A model generated the notes under the pieces. It was not told where the DNA came from. It saw only the letters and a list, made by a program, of their open reading frames with translations, and did not search any database. From Parvularculaceae bacterium UBA4496 (GTDB lineage Bacteria; Pseudomonadota; Alphaproteobacteria; Caulobacterales; Parvularculaceae): a stretch of 25,729 nt of DNA. The position numbers and the translations under genes were made by a program. Shown here piece by piece: positions 17,045 to 23,845 of this stretch. Position 1 is the stretch's first letter. The number at the start of each line of letters is the position of its first letter. The DNA is taken from NCBI GenBank assembly GCA_002388885.1, contig DGNI01000062.1, positions 5,210-30,938 on the forward strand, in the 5' to 3' direction.

Positions 17045-18226
17045 CTACGAATCCGTAAGGCAACCTGAACGATTTACTTGATCTGTTGTTGCTATATACT
17101 TTCTACTTCCAACCCACCATAGACCGAACAATCCAATTGCGAGCAAGCCTAGACTTGAGGGTTCAGGGACAACCACAGGCTCAAGGAGAAACGATCTAGA
17201 CAAACCATTGTGCCAACCATGGCCAACGATGTGACCTTTGCCGTTTATCGCAGCGGCGCTAGTTAACTCCCAACCTGGAGCATCAACAAGGGTGTTAAGA
17301 TCCAATAGGCCATCTGTAGAATCCCAGATGAAAGCACGTGTAGAGTTATCTAGGAGACGAGACGAGCCAACTACCACACCTTGATCGTTAATATTTTGAG
17401 CAACAGTGGTACTTCCGCCTAAATCACCTATATCAATCATGCCGTTGATTTCATCCCACATAAAGGCACGGAGGTTAGAGTTTAAAAGGTAATACCCAAC
17501 AACGACACCCAGATTGTTTATCGCATTTGCTGCACTGGAACCACCGAGTGAACCTAGGTCAACCATTCCATTGCTGCTATCCCATAGGAAGGCGTGCGCG
17601 TCAAGCCCGCTGGTTCGCGATTGTCCAACCACATCCCCTACATCATTCATGCCTCGCGCCTCACTCCACGACCCTCCCAAAGTACCGAGATCCTGCATTC
17701 CTGATTCTTCTTCCCAAAGAAAAGCGTGCTGGCTAAAAGGAAAAACAGAAATATCAGATTGGCCAACTACCTGTCCGAAAGCATTAATATCATTGGCTCG
17801 GCTAGTAGAGCCGCCTAGCGTTCCAATATCCTGAATCCCATCTTCAGAAGTCCACAGATAGGCATGGGAGGCACCCCCTGGATCCAAGGGATCGGTACCG
17901 GAAGTTCCCACAACCGCGGAGCTATCGTTAATCGAAGAAGCTGTACTGTTCCCGCCTAAAGTTCCCAAGTCTTGCATTCCGTTTTCCTGAGTCCAGACGA
18001 ATGAATGCCAATCACTACCTGGACCGGGAGTACTTATAGAACCAGCGATCACGCCTTGGTCATTTATATCGGAGGCGTAAACATTTTCCCACGCAGAATC
18101 GTCTCCATCCAATGTGCCAAGGCCAGTAATGGAATACAGGCCAGCATAGATTGGCCCGCAAATCATCGAAAAAGTGAGTAAAACCATAATGCCTACGGCT
18201 GGCATGTTGAAAATCATTTTTTTCAC
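17045..18226 (-). CDS. HAF-repeat protein with PEP-CTERM sorting signal
   Basis: A 393-residue exported protein. The N-terminus is a signal peptide (MKKMIFNMPAVGIMVLLTFSMICGPIYA). The body is built from about seven HAF-type repeats, each like HAFLWDSSNGMVDLGSLGG followed by A-N-x-INxxGxVVG, a probable beta-propeller-like series. The end has VPEPSSLGLLAIGLFGLWWVGSRK, the VPEP motif, hydrophobic segment and basic residues recognised by exosortase (EpsH) systems. About 18 residues follow the basic stretch, longer than usual. I choose the GTG at 18226 because AGGAG lies 9 bases upstream and the signal peptide then starts at once; the open frame continues to 18304. The function is unknown. Sorting needs an exosortase elsewhere in the genome. 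Confidence 0.85.
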   Translation of the reverse strand: MKKMIFNMPAVGIMVLLTFSMICGPIYAGLYSITGLGTLDGDDSAWENVYASDINDQGVIAGSISTPGPGSDWHSFVWTQENGMQDLGTLGGNSTASSINDSSAVVGTSGTDPLDPGGASHAYLWTSEDGIQDIGTLGGSTSRANDINAFGQVVGQSDISVFPFSQHAFLWEEESGMQDLGTLGGSWSEARGMNDVGDVVGQSRTSGLDAHAFLWDSSNGMVDLGSLGGSSAANAINNLGVVVGYYLLNSNLRAFMWDEINGMIDIGDLGGSTTVAQNINDQGVVVGSSRLLDNSTRAFIWDSTDGLLDLNTLVDAPGWELTSAAAINGKGHIVGHGWHNGLSRSFLLEPVVVPEPSSLGLLAIGLFGLWWVGSRKYIATTDQVNRSGCLTDS

Positions 18227-18777
18227 TACGCTAATCTCCTTTTTGTTATCCATGCCTTTCAATAAGCAAGAAAGAGCATCTGTAGGTAACCTTAGCCCGC
18301 CCACACACCAACCGCAACGTTTTTAAGAGATCGCGTCGGGCGACCTTAATAGGTCATTCTGGGGTGTTCCCGATCTGGAGCCGTAAGCTTAGCTCTTTTC
18401 CTGAAAATGGCCGTCCGCCTGATATGCTTATATTCCCACATTCAACCCTGCTCGAAGATTGGGGGTACGGTCACGATTTGCATTAATACAACTTAGGTAT
18501 CCACTTGGCGATTGGCCACTTTGTTGAAAAAAGACAAATCAGACCACCTAATTTGAAATCAATTTCAAAGCTTGCAGAATAAACCTACTAAGAATTTTAT
18601 ATACCAACTACCGACCCCATATCCCAAAATATAGAACCTGTGGCCCTTTAAACAACAAATCACAATAAATCCACGGTCGATTATTTGAAGGCATTTATAT
18701 GGAATAACTCAGACCAGGCCTGACTGACATTGCACGGCCAATTCTAATCGCGACGGCCGCTGTCACCTCAAAGTGGG
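18227..18777. other. Leader region of the HAF gene, no gene
   Basis: About 550 bases with no coding frame I can support. It contains one copy of the inverted repeat TTTGAAAT-CA-ATTTCAAA (18552-18569) and a TATTCT box six bases upstream of it on the minus strand. An attC-like site adjoins its right end. Confidence 0.5.
18552..18569. promoter_or_regulatory. Candidate operator, copy 1
   Basis: Perfect 18-bp inverted repeat TTTGAAAT-CA-ATTTCAAA. Its 14-bp core TGAAATCAATTTCA recurs at 20277-20290 and 23649-23662, each time upstream of a minus-strand gene of this element. Here the next gene is the HAF protein, over 300 bases downstream. Confidence 0.6.
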
Positions 18778-18833
18778 CCTTAACGCCTCAATCAGTCGAC
18801 GCTTTAGCGGTGAGCTGCATTGGATTGTTAGAA
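18778..18833 (-). other. attC-like site (integron cassette recombination site)
   Basis: Read on the minus strand, a 56-bp stretch starts with TTCTAAC and ends with GTTAAGG, each one base from the R'' (RYYYAAC) and R' (GTTRRRY) consensus. The interior folds on itself: CAAT-g-CAG-c-TC pairs with GA-CTG-ATTG, leaving single extrahelical bases, and the tip is CGCT-AA-AGCG. This is the layout of short attC sites. It overlaps the stop of the DUF2971-like gene, whose tail (NNPMQLTAKAST) looks like the residues produced when a reading frame runs into attC. No integron integrase is visible. Confidence 0.5.
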
Positions 18834-19486
18834 TCAATTTTTTGGCAATACCGCCTCGCTTCCGGACAAATAATCTTTATATATTCTTTCTCGGTCCCTC
18901 GTGCAAACCAGATAAGCCGATACTCCGCTTGATGGGAAAATATTGATCGCTTGATAAATAATGCATCTCGTGATTGTACGGAAACAAATTTGTCATGCTC
19001 CTTCTCCCATTCTTCAGGATTAGGAAACCTATCCGGTGAGGGAAATGGCTCCGTTATAAATTTATTGATAGAAACGTCATCTCTATAGGAGCACAACCCC
19101 TCTAACCCGCCGACGAACCCCGCAATATGAGAAGATATGCAACTTGCAAAACCTAGTGAATCTAAAATACGAATACCATATTCTGTTCTAAACTTCGCCT
19201 CCAATGATTGACTTTGTACCGTTGTGGCGCATAAAACATAGGCTTCTTGACCATTGATAGCACCGATAGCAAGAGACCCGTTTGGTGTGGAAATTTTCGC
19301 TGAAACTCGTCCTTCAAATGGATCTCCAAACTCTTCGTCGGGATTATTCCTAAAGCGTTTAAATGACGGAATCCGTAGTTTCCCAAGTGTAAAGAACTCA
19401 TCCACGTATTGCTTTTCCATATACCGAGTAAGATTTGGAGTTCTTATTCCCCACGGTCTCGCGAAATGAGTCGATATTTCGTTCAT
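18788..19486 (-). CDS. DUF2971-like hypothetical protein
   Basis: A 232-residue soluble protein of unknown function. The opening (FFTLGKLRIPSFKRFRNN then EFGDPFEG), a central VLCATTVQSQSLEAKF and the later DALFIKRSIFSHQAEYRLIWF match the pattern of DUF2971-type proteins, which begin with a short strand and NDxxEG-like motif and end with an E-x-EYR motif. I rate this resemblance as moderate. No ribosome site precedes the ATG at 19486; the ATG at 19420 (MEKQYVDEFF) is a possible alternative start. The last 12 residues are encoded within an attC-like site, so the gene may have arrived as an integron cassette. DUF2971 genes are common cargo of islands, but no activity can be asserted. Confidence 0.65.
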   Translation of the reverse strand: MNEISTHFARPWGIRTPNLTRYMEKQYVDEFFTLGKLRIPSFKRFRNNPDEEFGDPFEGRVSAKISTPNGSLAIGAINGQEAYVLCATTVQSQSLEAKFRTEYGIRILDSLGFASCISSHIAGFVGGLEGLCSYRDDVSINKFITEPFPSPDRFPNPEEWEKEHDKFVSVQSRDALFIKRSIFSHQAEYRLIWFARGTEKEYIKIICPEARRYCQKIDSNNPMQLTAKASTD

Positions 19487-19543
19487 AGTAACGATATCTA
19501 TAATTCTAATAGTGAATTCAAAAGACTATGGCTCATGGGCTGA

Positions 19544-20218
19544 TTAGCCTATACTCATATTACAATAACGGCAATATCTGGTAGTCACATATCCTTTTTT
19601 GGCTAAGCCGGTAGCCAGCAATGACACCCCCGCAGTGAGAACGCCAAAAGTTGCCTTTCCGGTACTAAACCCTTTCTTCTCCCTTTGGGAAAAAGTAGTG
19701 ATATAACCTTTCTTCTGGCAATATGGACAAATCGCTTCCTTGAAAGGATTAGTTTCCTTCCATGCTTCCAACTCTTTTGCTTTAGCCTCCCGCTCATTTT
19801 CGTCGCTTTGCCATTTCGCTTGGTTTTTTTCCTCTTCCTTCTTTTGTCTTTCGGCTACCTTGATTGCCTCCTTTTTAACGTCCCATTGTCGCCCCCATTC
19901 CTTAGAACCAACCTGTTTCATTCGCTTCCTATAATCCCTCAATTGTTGTTCCCTCTTCTTCTCAGCTAGTTTTTCCGCCTTTCTAGCCTCCTCTTGTTTC
20001 ACTGCTTTTTTATACTCATTCAAAGCCCGCCTCGCTTCGGTAGCGTGCTTATCAGCCTCCGCCTTGTATTTATCATGCAACTCTGCCCAATACTCCACCC
20101 TATCGCTCTGTGCATTCTTTTTCTCTTTCATTGCGTCCCTAGCCATGTCCCTATACTTTTGGACTTCAGCCTTATGTTTATCCCGCGATTTCATCCACTT
20201 GTTCATCTCCGTAGACAT
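19544..20218 (-). CDS. Coiled-coil protein with split zinc ribbon and membrane hairpin
   Basis: A 224-residue protein, highly charged and Lys/Glu/Ala-rich through residues 1-155, predicted as a long coiled coil. The C-terminus has CPYCQKKG, then KGFSTGKATFGVLTAGVSLLATGLAKKG, then CRYCNMSIG. The two CxxC pairs would form one zinc ribbon interrupted by a Gly-rich hydrophobic stretch. Similar KGFSxGKAxxGxLLxG segments between cysteine pairs occur in many small bacterial proteins of unknown role. I prefer the ATG at 20218, which follows AGAGGG; a start at 20263 (MTYPHIKH) is also open and sits 12 bases from the candidate operator. The partner and function are unknown. Confidence 0.8.
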   Translation of the reverse strand: MSTEMNKWMKSRDKHKAEVQKYRDMARDAMKEKKNAQSDRVEYWAELHDKYKAEADKHATEARRALNEYKKAVKQEEARKAEKLAEKKREQQLRDYRKRMKQVGSKEWGRQWDVKKEAIKVAERQKKEEEKNQAKWQSDENEREAKAKELEAWKETNPFKEAICPYCQKKGYITTFSQREKKGFSTGKATFGVLTAGVSLLATGLAKKGYVTTRYCRYCNMSIG

Positions 20219-20275
20219 AGATCTAGACCCTCTGAAAGCGTGTTTGATGTGAGGATAGGTCATCGGTTCCCGAAA

Positions 20276-20299
20276 TTGAAATCAATTTCAAACTTTATA
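20276..20299 (-). promoter_or_regulatory. Candidate operator copy 2 with -10 box
   Basis: Inverted repeat TTGAAAT-CA-ATTTCAA at 20276-20291. On the minus strand a TATAAA box (20294-20299) ends two bases before it, so a bound repressor would cover the start of transcription of the coiled-coil gene. No strong -35 is evident. Confidence 0.6.
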
Positions 20300-20411
20300 A
20301 GCTATTCTCATCTCTGGGAATAATTCTCATTTTTGACAACTTTTAACAACTAATGGATATTTTTGGCAGATTTTTACTTTCTAGTCTATAGGATCTTCAC
20401 GAATATGCACC

Positions 20412-21353
20412 TCACGCCGCCCAATCCGGGTTACACATGTCCTCATTGAACCTATCTAACGCGCCATGAGTTTGCGACCATATAGCTTCAGGATTCCACC
20501 AGCTGCATTCTAATGGAGCAAGGTACTGCCGATAACGTTCGCGTTTATTTCTATTGGGAATGCGCTGAAGAGCCCCATTGATGTTTCCATGCAACCTACA
20601 GGAATCGAAAAATAAGGCATATTCGATTTCACTTACAGGGAATGCAAAAGCACGCCTAGCCACATAAAGATGAATCCGGGAAAAAGGGTTTTGAAGCAGA
20701 AAGACATCTTGCCATTTCATACTCCCTCGGATCCGAGCTTCAATTCGCGTTAGCTTATCAGTACGCGGGATGATACCCCTACTCCTCAATTCCTTAGCCT
20801 TGTCATAGGCAACGTAGTATAGATGACTCCTGTCACCGCCCCACTGTATTAGTCCTATTCCGTTGTCTCCGCCCCCCCATCCATGTCGACGCTTACCACG
20901 CACAAAAATTAGGAGATCATCTAGCTCATAATTGCGCAAATCTACGGCAAAGTCTATTCGCGATATCGTCGCGTTTTGCCATTCGGAGTAGTAATGATCT
21001 GACCCTATTAGGCACTGCAGGAAAACATTCAGTCTATCCAGCTTTTCACTCCCCAACTTAGCCGGATTGAAATCTATCCTCAATTGGTTTCTACCAAAGT
21101 TATCTGGCCTAAATTGTAGGAATGCGTCTTGTTTGTTTCCCTGTAACGATAATATAACTTTATAATTCAGACGGTATCCTCGACGATGCCCGGAGGAGGG
21201 ATAGAGGCGGATATCAGAATCGTTTTCCCATTCTCTAAGCTGTCTCTCTATGGGCGAGAAGTCCACCCCCTCTAGAGGGAAAAGCATAGTGATTCTATCT
21301 AGTATTAATGGTGAAACTATACTTCTGCTTCGTCTGATTCTACGAGTAGCCAT
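20412..21353 (-). CDS. Rep_trans-like replication initiation protein
   Basis: A 313-residue protein with the ordered motifs of the Rep_trans group of replication initiators (pT181 Rep, Tn916-type MobT relaxases, filamentous-phage RstA). It has an early LDRITM segment, ISRIDFAVDLRNYELDDLL (residues 130-148, the RxDxAVD motif), VAYDKAKELRSRG (Tyr183 as candidate nicking residue, Lys185) and LTRIEARIRG (201-210). Such proteins nick one DNA strand to start rolling-circle replication or transfer. I use the ATG at 21353; a TTG two codons upstream is possible and neither has a strong ribosome site. It follows the HTH gene after 60 bases. If correct, the island can replicate after excision or be mobilised. 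Family placement is by motif only. Confidence 0.6.
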   Translation of the reverse strand: MATRRIRRSRSIVSPLILDRITMLFPLEGVDFSPIERQLREWENDSDIRLYPSSGHRRGYRLNYKVILSLQGNKQDAFLQFRPDNFGRNQLRIDFNPAKLGSEKLDRLNVFLQCLIGSDHYYSEWQNATISRIDFAVDLRNYELDDLLIFVRGKRRHGWGGGDNGIGLIQWGGDRSHLYYVAYDKAKELRSRGIIPRTDKLTRIEARIRGSMKWQDVFLLQNPFSRIHLYVARRAFAFPVSEIEYALFFDSCRLHGNINGALQRIPNRNKRERYRQYLAPLECSWWNPEAIWSQTHGALDRFNEDMCNPDWAA

Positions 21354-21413
21354 GTTCAATTTCTGTACATTGTTATACGTTTACGGGCTATTAGACGCAG
21401 CGTTACATTTAAG

Positions 21414-21623
21414 CTATTTTTGTTGTATGGAATCTAAACACTGAAAAAATTTCTCCTCGTCTATGTACACTCTGCGTCCTAGCTTCAAAAATGCGGGGGC
21501 CATGTCGTTATTTTGTGAATTAAATCTCAGCCATCGCAATGATGATTCGCTAAACGCAGGGTGTTTGATAGCGAATTGACTCACGGTTAAAAGTTTTCTA
21601 CTGCTATACGATTTCTCGGTCAT
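21414..21623 (-). CDS. AlpA/excisionase-like helix-turn-helix protein
   Basis: A 69-residue DNA-binding protein. LLTVSQFAIKHPAFSESSLRWLRF is a winged-helix recognition region of the excisionase/AlpA type, and LKLGRRVYIDEEKFFQCLD is the usual closing strand and helix. I choose the ATG at 21623 because AGGAGA lies 9 bases upstream; the frame also has a TTG at 21632 that abuts that site. Proteins of this size next to an integrase often act as recombination directionality factors or as activators of excision. The start overlaps a 12-bp palindrome, ATTGTCGACAAT, suggesting self-control. It lies between the DUF6499-like gene and the replication gene. Confidence 0.8.
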   Translation of the reverse strand: MTEKSYSSRKLLTVSQFAIKHPAFSESSLRWLRFNSQNNDMAPAFLKLGRRVYIDEEKFFQCLDSIQQK

Positions 21624-21670
21624 TGTCGACAATCTCCTATGGTTGCGGTTGATAGGTAATAATTGTCGAC
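21622..21670. promoter_or_regulatory. Repeated TTGTCGAC motif upstream of the HTH gene
   Basis: ATTGTCGACAAT (21622-21633) is a perfect palindrome over the start codon of the HTH gene. TTGTCGAC recurs at 21663-21670, 39 bases further upstream. Two such sites flanking the probable promoter would fit autoregulation. No protein is shown to bind. Confidence 0.4.
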
Positions 21671-21696
21671 GTTTAATGTAGTCTGATCTAGGGAAG

Positions 21697-22452
21697 TTAA
21701 ATTATTAATTTATCTTCGTACATCAAGTATACCTCAGCATACTTGCTGCATAGCGATTCAGCAGTAGTTCGATGTTTGTTCAACTGATCTACCGGATCAT
21801 CAATCTCATTTGAATAGATGAATTCAGCGATTACGCTTCTTTTTTCACCCTTTTCAATAGCATCCAAAATTCTTAGCAATAACTTTTCTTCTACCCGACT
21901 TTTTCTCCTTTGTATAGTTTCAATACCCCTTGTCGCTTTTTCGAGATCCAGCTTCGGTCCTAACTTGGCAAAGATACGCGCGTTGCTCATAGAAAGGTCG
22001 ATTTCGAAAACTGCGATTTTGCCCGTCTGTTCGCCGTCATCTGATATATCACTTCTAACGGATTCATCAGCTAGTTTTGGGTAGTTCCTGGGATGCCGAA
22101 ACGTGGGTCTCTTATTTTCCCTTGGGTCTACCAGACGCACTATATTCCATTTCTGTGCATAATAGAGTGTAGGCGATAAGGCTCTCGGCACTCCACCTTC
22201 CCTAATGGCCCGGATTACCCAACTGATGTGACTTTCATTCGATTCCCTATCGGGTAGGTAATAGGTGGCTGGGTTCCAGTCATTAGGTGAAACATTCCGG
22301 GCGTTAAACTCCACCCAATCTGCCTCCTCTAAAAATGCCCCCTCAAAATCGAACTTGTATCCTTGATTCCTTCTGAGGAACTCCCATGCTAGGCTTGGGC
22401 CATCCAGCTCATCGACGAAATCATATTCACTAGGATTGCGCCAATTAGGCAT
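21697..22452 (-). CDS. DUF6499-like regulator-type protein
   Basis: A 251-residue protein. The N-terminus, MPNWRNPSEYDFVDELDGPSLAWEFLRRNQGYKFDF, matches the DUF6499 pattern (WRxPxxY, then WAWEFLRRNxxY), found in proteins of integrative elements often described as transcriptional-regulator-like. The C-terminal 70 residues (LLLRILDAIEKGEKRSVIAEFIY onward) look like a helix-turn-helix of the DUF2285 type, as in the usual pairing with DUF6499. The middle, with RESNESHISWVIRAIREG, is unassigned. The ATG at 22452 overlaps the integrase stop by 8 bases (ATGCCTAA), so translation is probably coupled and the two proteins are made together. A longer start at 22464 would be a TTG. Confidence 0.7.
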   Translation of the reverse strand: MPNWRNPSEYDFVDELDGPSLAWEFLRRNQGYKFDFEGAFLEEADWVEFNARNVSPNDWNPATYYLPDRESNESHISWVIRAIREGGVPRALSPTLYYAQKWNIVRLVDPRENKRPTFRHPRNYPKLADESVRSDISDDGEQTGKIAVFEIDLSMSNARIFAKLGPKLDLEKATRGIETIQRRKSRVEEKLLLRILDAIEKGEKRSVIAEFIYSNEIDDPVDQLNKHRTTAESLCSKYAEVYLMYEDKLII

Positions 22453-23524
22453 GCTCGCTTCCAAAGATTTTGTCGTTCATCCTTTTTACAACAGCTTGCG
22501 TATGATCGTCTGAAAGGTGAGCGTAACGCTTCACCATCTGGAAGGTTTTATGCCCAAGTATCTCCGCGATATCTGCCAACGAGGCTCCATCCATCGCAAG
22601 GTATGATGCGGCTGTATGTCTTAGGTCGTGGAACTTAAAATCGTCAATCTTCGCTTCCTTTAACGCCCGCAGCCATGCTGTTCGTAGCTCTTGCGGTTTA
22701 TCAGGGTTAGCTTTACTGGGGAAAACTAGGGTAGAGTCAATTTTCCTTACCTTTGCATGATTTTTCATAGCCTCTAATGCAAGCCCAGTTACGGGAACTC
22801 CCCTAGACTCTCCATTCTTCGTGTTCTTTAGAATTATCCGACCGTGCTGAAAGTCCACGTTCGACCATTTCAGTCCCATTATCTCCCCTTGTCTCATGCC
22901 TGTGGAGAGGGCCAGGACGACGACAGGGTATAGGTAGGAGTTATCCGAGGATTTACATGCCTTGAGTAACGCAGTCCGCTCCTCGTCGCTCAGGTAGCGC
23001 ACCCGACCTTTTGGCAGCATCGGGCCTTTTACCTTCCGCATAGGAGAGTCTTCTAACCACCCCCACTCATTAACGGCGCAAGTAAAAGCATGGGATAGGG
23101 ACGCCATGTACCGGGCTACTGTTGCAGGGCTGCGAGTGGTTTTCTTCCTGAAAGGCACCTCTGCCAACAGTTCATCCCGGACATCAGCAATATGATTTGG
23201 GGAAATATCTGCAAGGGAATAATCACCCAGCCTTTCTTTCCAGTATTTGAGGTGCCGAGTACGGTCCTTTCTCTCTTGCTCCTTATAGGCAGGGAGCACC
23301 TTTTCTAAATAGCGGCGAATCATCTCCCCCAGAGTACGCCGCTTGGCTTCTGATGTCTTGAAATGCCTACCTTCCTTGATTGCCGCTTCTGTACTTTGGG
23401 CCCAGTTTTTAGCGTCCGTGCGACGATCAAAAGTTGCCGTTTGTGCCGGATATCCTTTCAGGCGCACTTTTACCCTATAAGCTGTTTTGCCTTCCGACGT
23501 TACCCGCTTTTCGATACTGGCCAT
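22445..23524 (-). CDS. Tyrosine recombinase/phage-type integrase
   Basis: A 359-residue site-specific recombinase presumed to insert and excise the island at tRNA-Thr. Layout: N-terminal arm-binding domain (about 1-60; FDRRTDAKNWAQSTEAAIKEG), core-binding SAM-like domain (about 64-160), catalytic domain (175-345). The catalytic set is complete: Arg211 in STGMRQGEIMGLKW, Lys233 or Lys236 in the beta-hairpin, His299-Arg302 in HDLRHTAASYLA, His325 in ILGHKTFQMVKRYAHLS, and nucleophile Tyr334. It reads toward the island interior from the intact tRNA gene. The 320 bases upstream hold candidate arm sites, an operator and palindromes. The ribosome site is weak. Confidence 0.96.
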   Translation of the reverse strand: MASIEKRVTSEGKTAYRVKVRLKGYPAQTATFDRRTDAKNWAQSTEAAIKEGRHFKTSEAKRRTLGEMIRRYLEKVLPAYKEQERKDRTRHLKYWKERLGDYSLADISPNHIADVRDELLAEVPFRKKTTRSPATVARYMASLSHAFTCAVNEWGWLEDSPMRKVKGPMLPKGRVRYLSDEERTALLKACKSSDNSYLYPVVVLALSTGMRQGEIMGLKWSNVDFQHGRIILKNTKNGESRGVPVTGLALEAMKNHAKVRKIDSTLVFPSKANPDKPQELRTAWLRALKEAKIDDFKFHDLRHTAASYLAMDGASLADIAEILGHKTFQMVKRYAHLSDDHTQAVVKRMNDKIFGSEHA

Positions 23525-23587
23525 AGCGCCAAACCTGTCTACCTGAATGGTTCCTAAAGACTACTACAAACTACAATAAACTGCAAT

Positions 23588-23642
23588 AACGCATATACAA
23601 TGCGTTTGTATAATGTTGCATCCCGTTGTTTTGCAACATTAT
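23588..23642. repeat. Cluster of inverted repeats upstream of int
   Basis: Three overlapping or adjacent hairpins: AACGCAT/ATGCGTT (23588-23606), TATACAA/TTGTATA (23594-23612), and an 11-bp perfect stem, ATAATGTTGCA (23610-23620) with TGCAACATTAT (23632-23642). The first two are mutually exclusive folds. They could be protein-binding sites, a terminator-like structure or part of a nick site. Confidence 0.6.
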
Positions 23643-23648
23643 TAATTT

Positions 23649-23662
23649 TGAAATCAATTTCA
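23649..23662. promoter_or_regulatory. Candidate operator, copy 3
   Basis: TGAAAT-CA-ATTTCA, the same core as at 18552-18569 and 20276-20291. It abuts a TGYCCCA bipartite site starting at 23663 and lies about 125 bases upstream of the int start. Confidence 0.6.
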
Positions 23663-23680
23663 TGGGGCAATAGTGGGACA
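23663..23680 (-). promoter_or_regulatory. Candidate arm-type recombinase site (inverted)
   Basis: Read on the minus strand: TGTCCCA, four bases, TGCCCCA, with starts 11 bases apart. Opposite orientation to the other two bipartite sites. Confidence 0.6.
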
Positions 23681-23781
23681 TCCTGGCAAGGATATCGCTC
23701 AGAATTGATTGATTTATCTAGAGGTTTTGGGGGTGTAAAGGTGAATTTTATTGGTGGTTATTGTCGTTATTTGGCCCTATT

Positions 23782-23799
23782 TGCCCCAGGAGTGTCCCA
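23782..23799 (+). promoter_or_regulatory. Candidate arm-type recombinase site, tRNA end
   Basis: TGCCCCA at 23782 and TGTCCCA at 23793, starts 11 bases apart, 46 bases from the attachment repeat. Same order and orientation as the distal site at 16368-16385. Confidence 0.6.
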
Positions 23800-23845
23800 T
23801 GGGGATAGCAACAAGGAGGCCGAAAACGCTGTAAGTTATTGATTT

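Larger units (their letters stand above)
23525..23845. other. Integrase upstream control region, no gene
   Basis: Non-coding region between int and the attachment repeat. It contains three inverted repeats (23588-23642), a candidate operator (23649-23662) and two bipartite TGYCCCA sites (23663-23680 and 23782-23799). An 80-codon frame on the plus strand crosses all these and is not considered a gene. Confidence 0.65.

Noticed and set aside
23600..23842. 80-codon plus-strand frame divergent from int
   Set aside because: It runs through the operator, the arm-type sites and an inverted repeat; the translated sequence has no recognisable feature, so non-coding control DNA explains it better.
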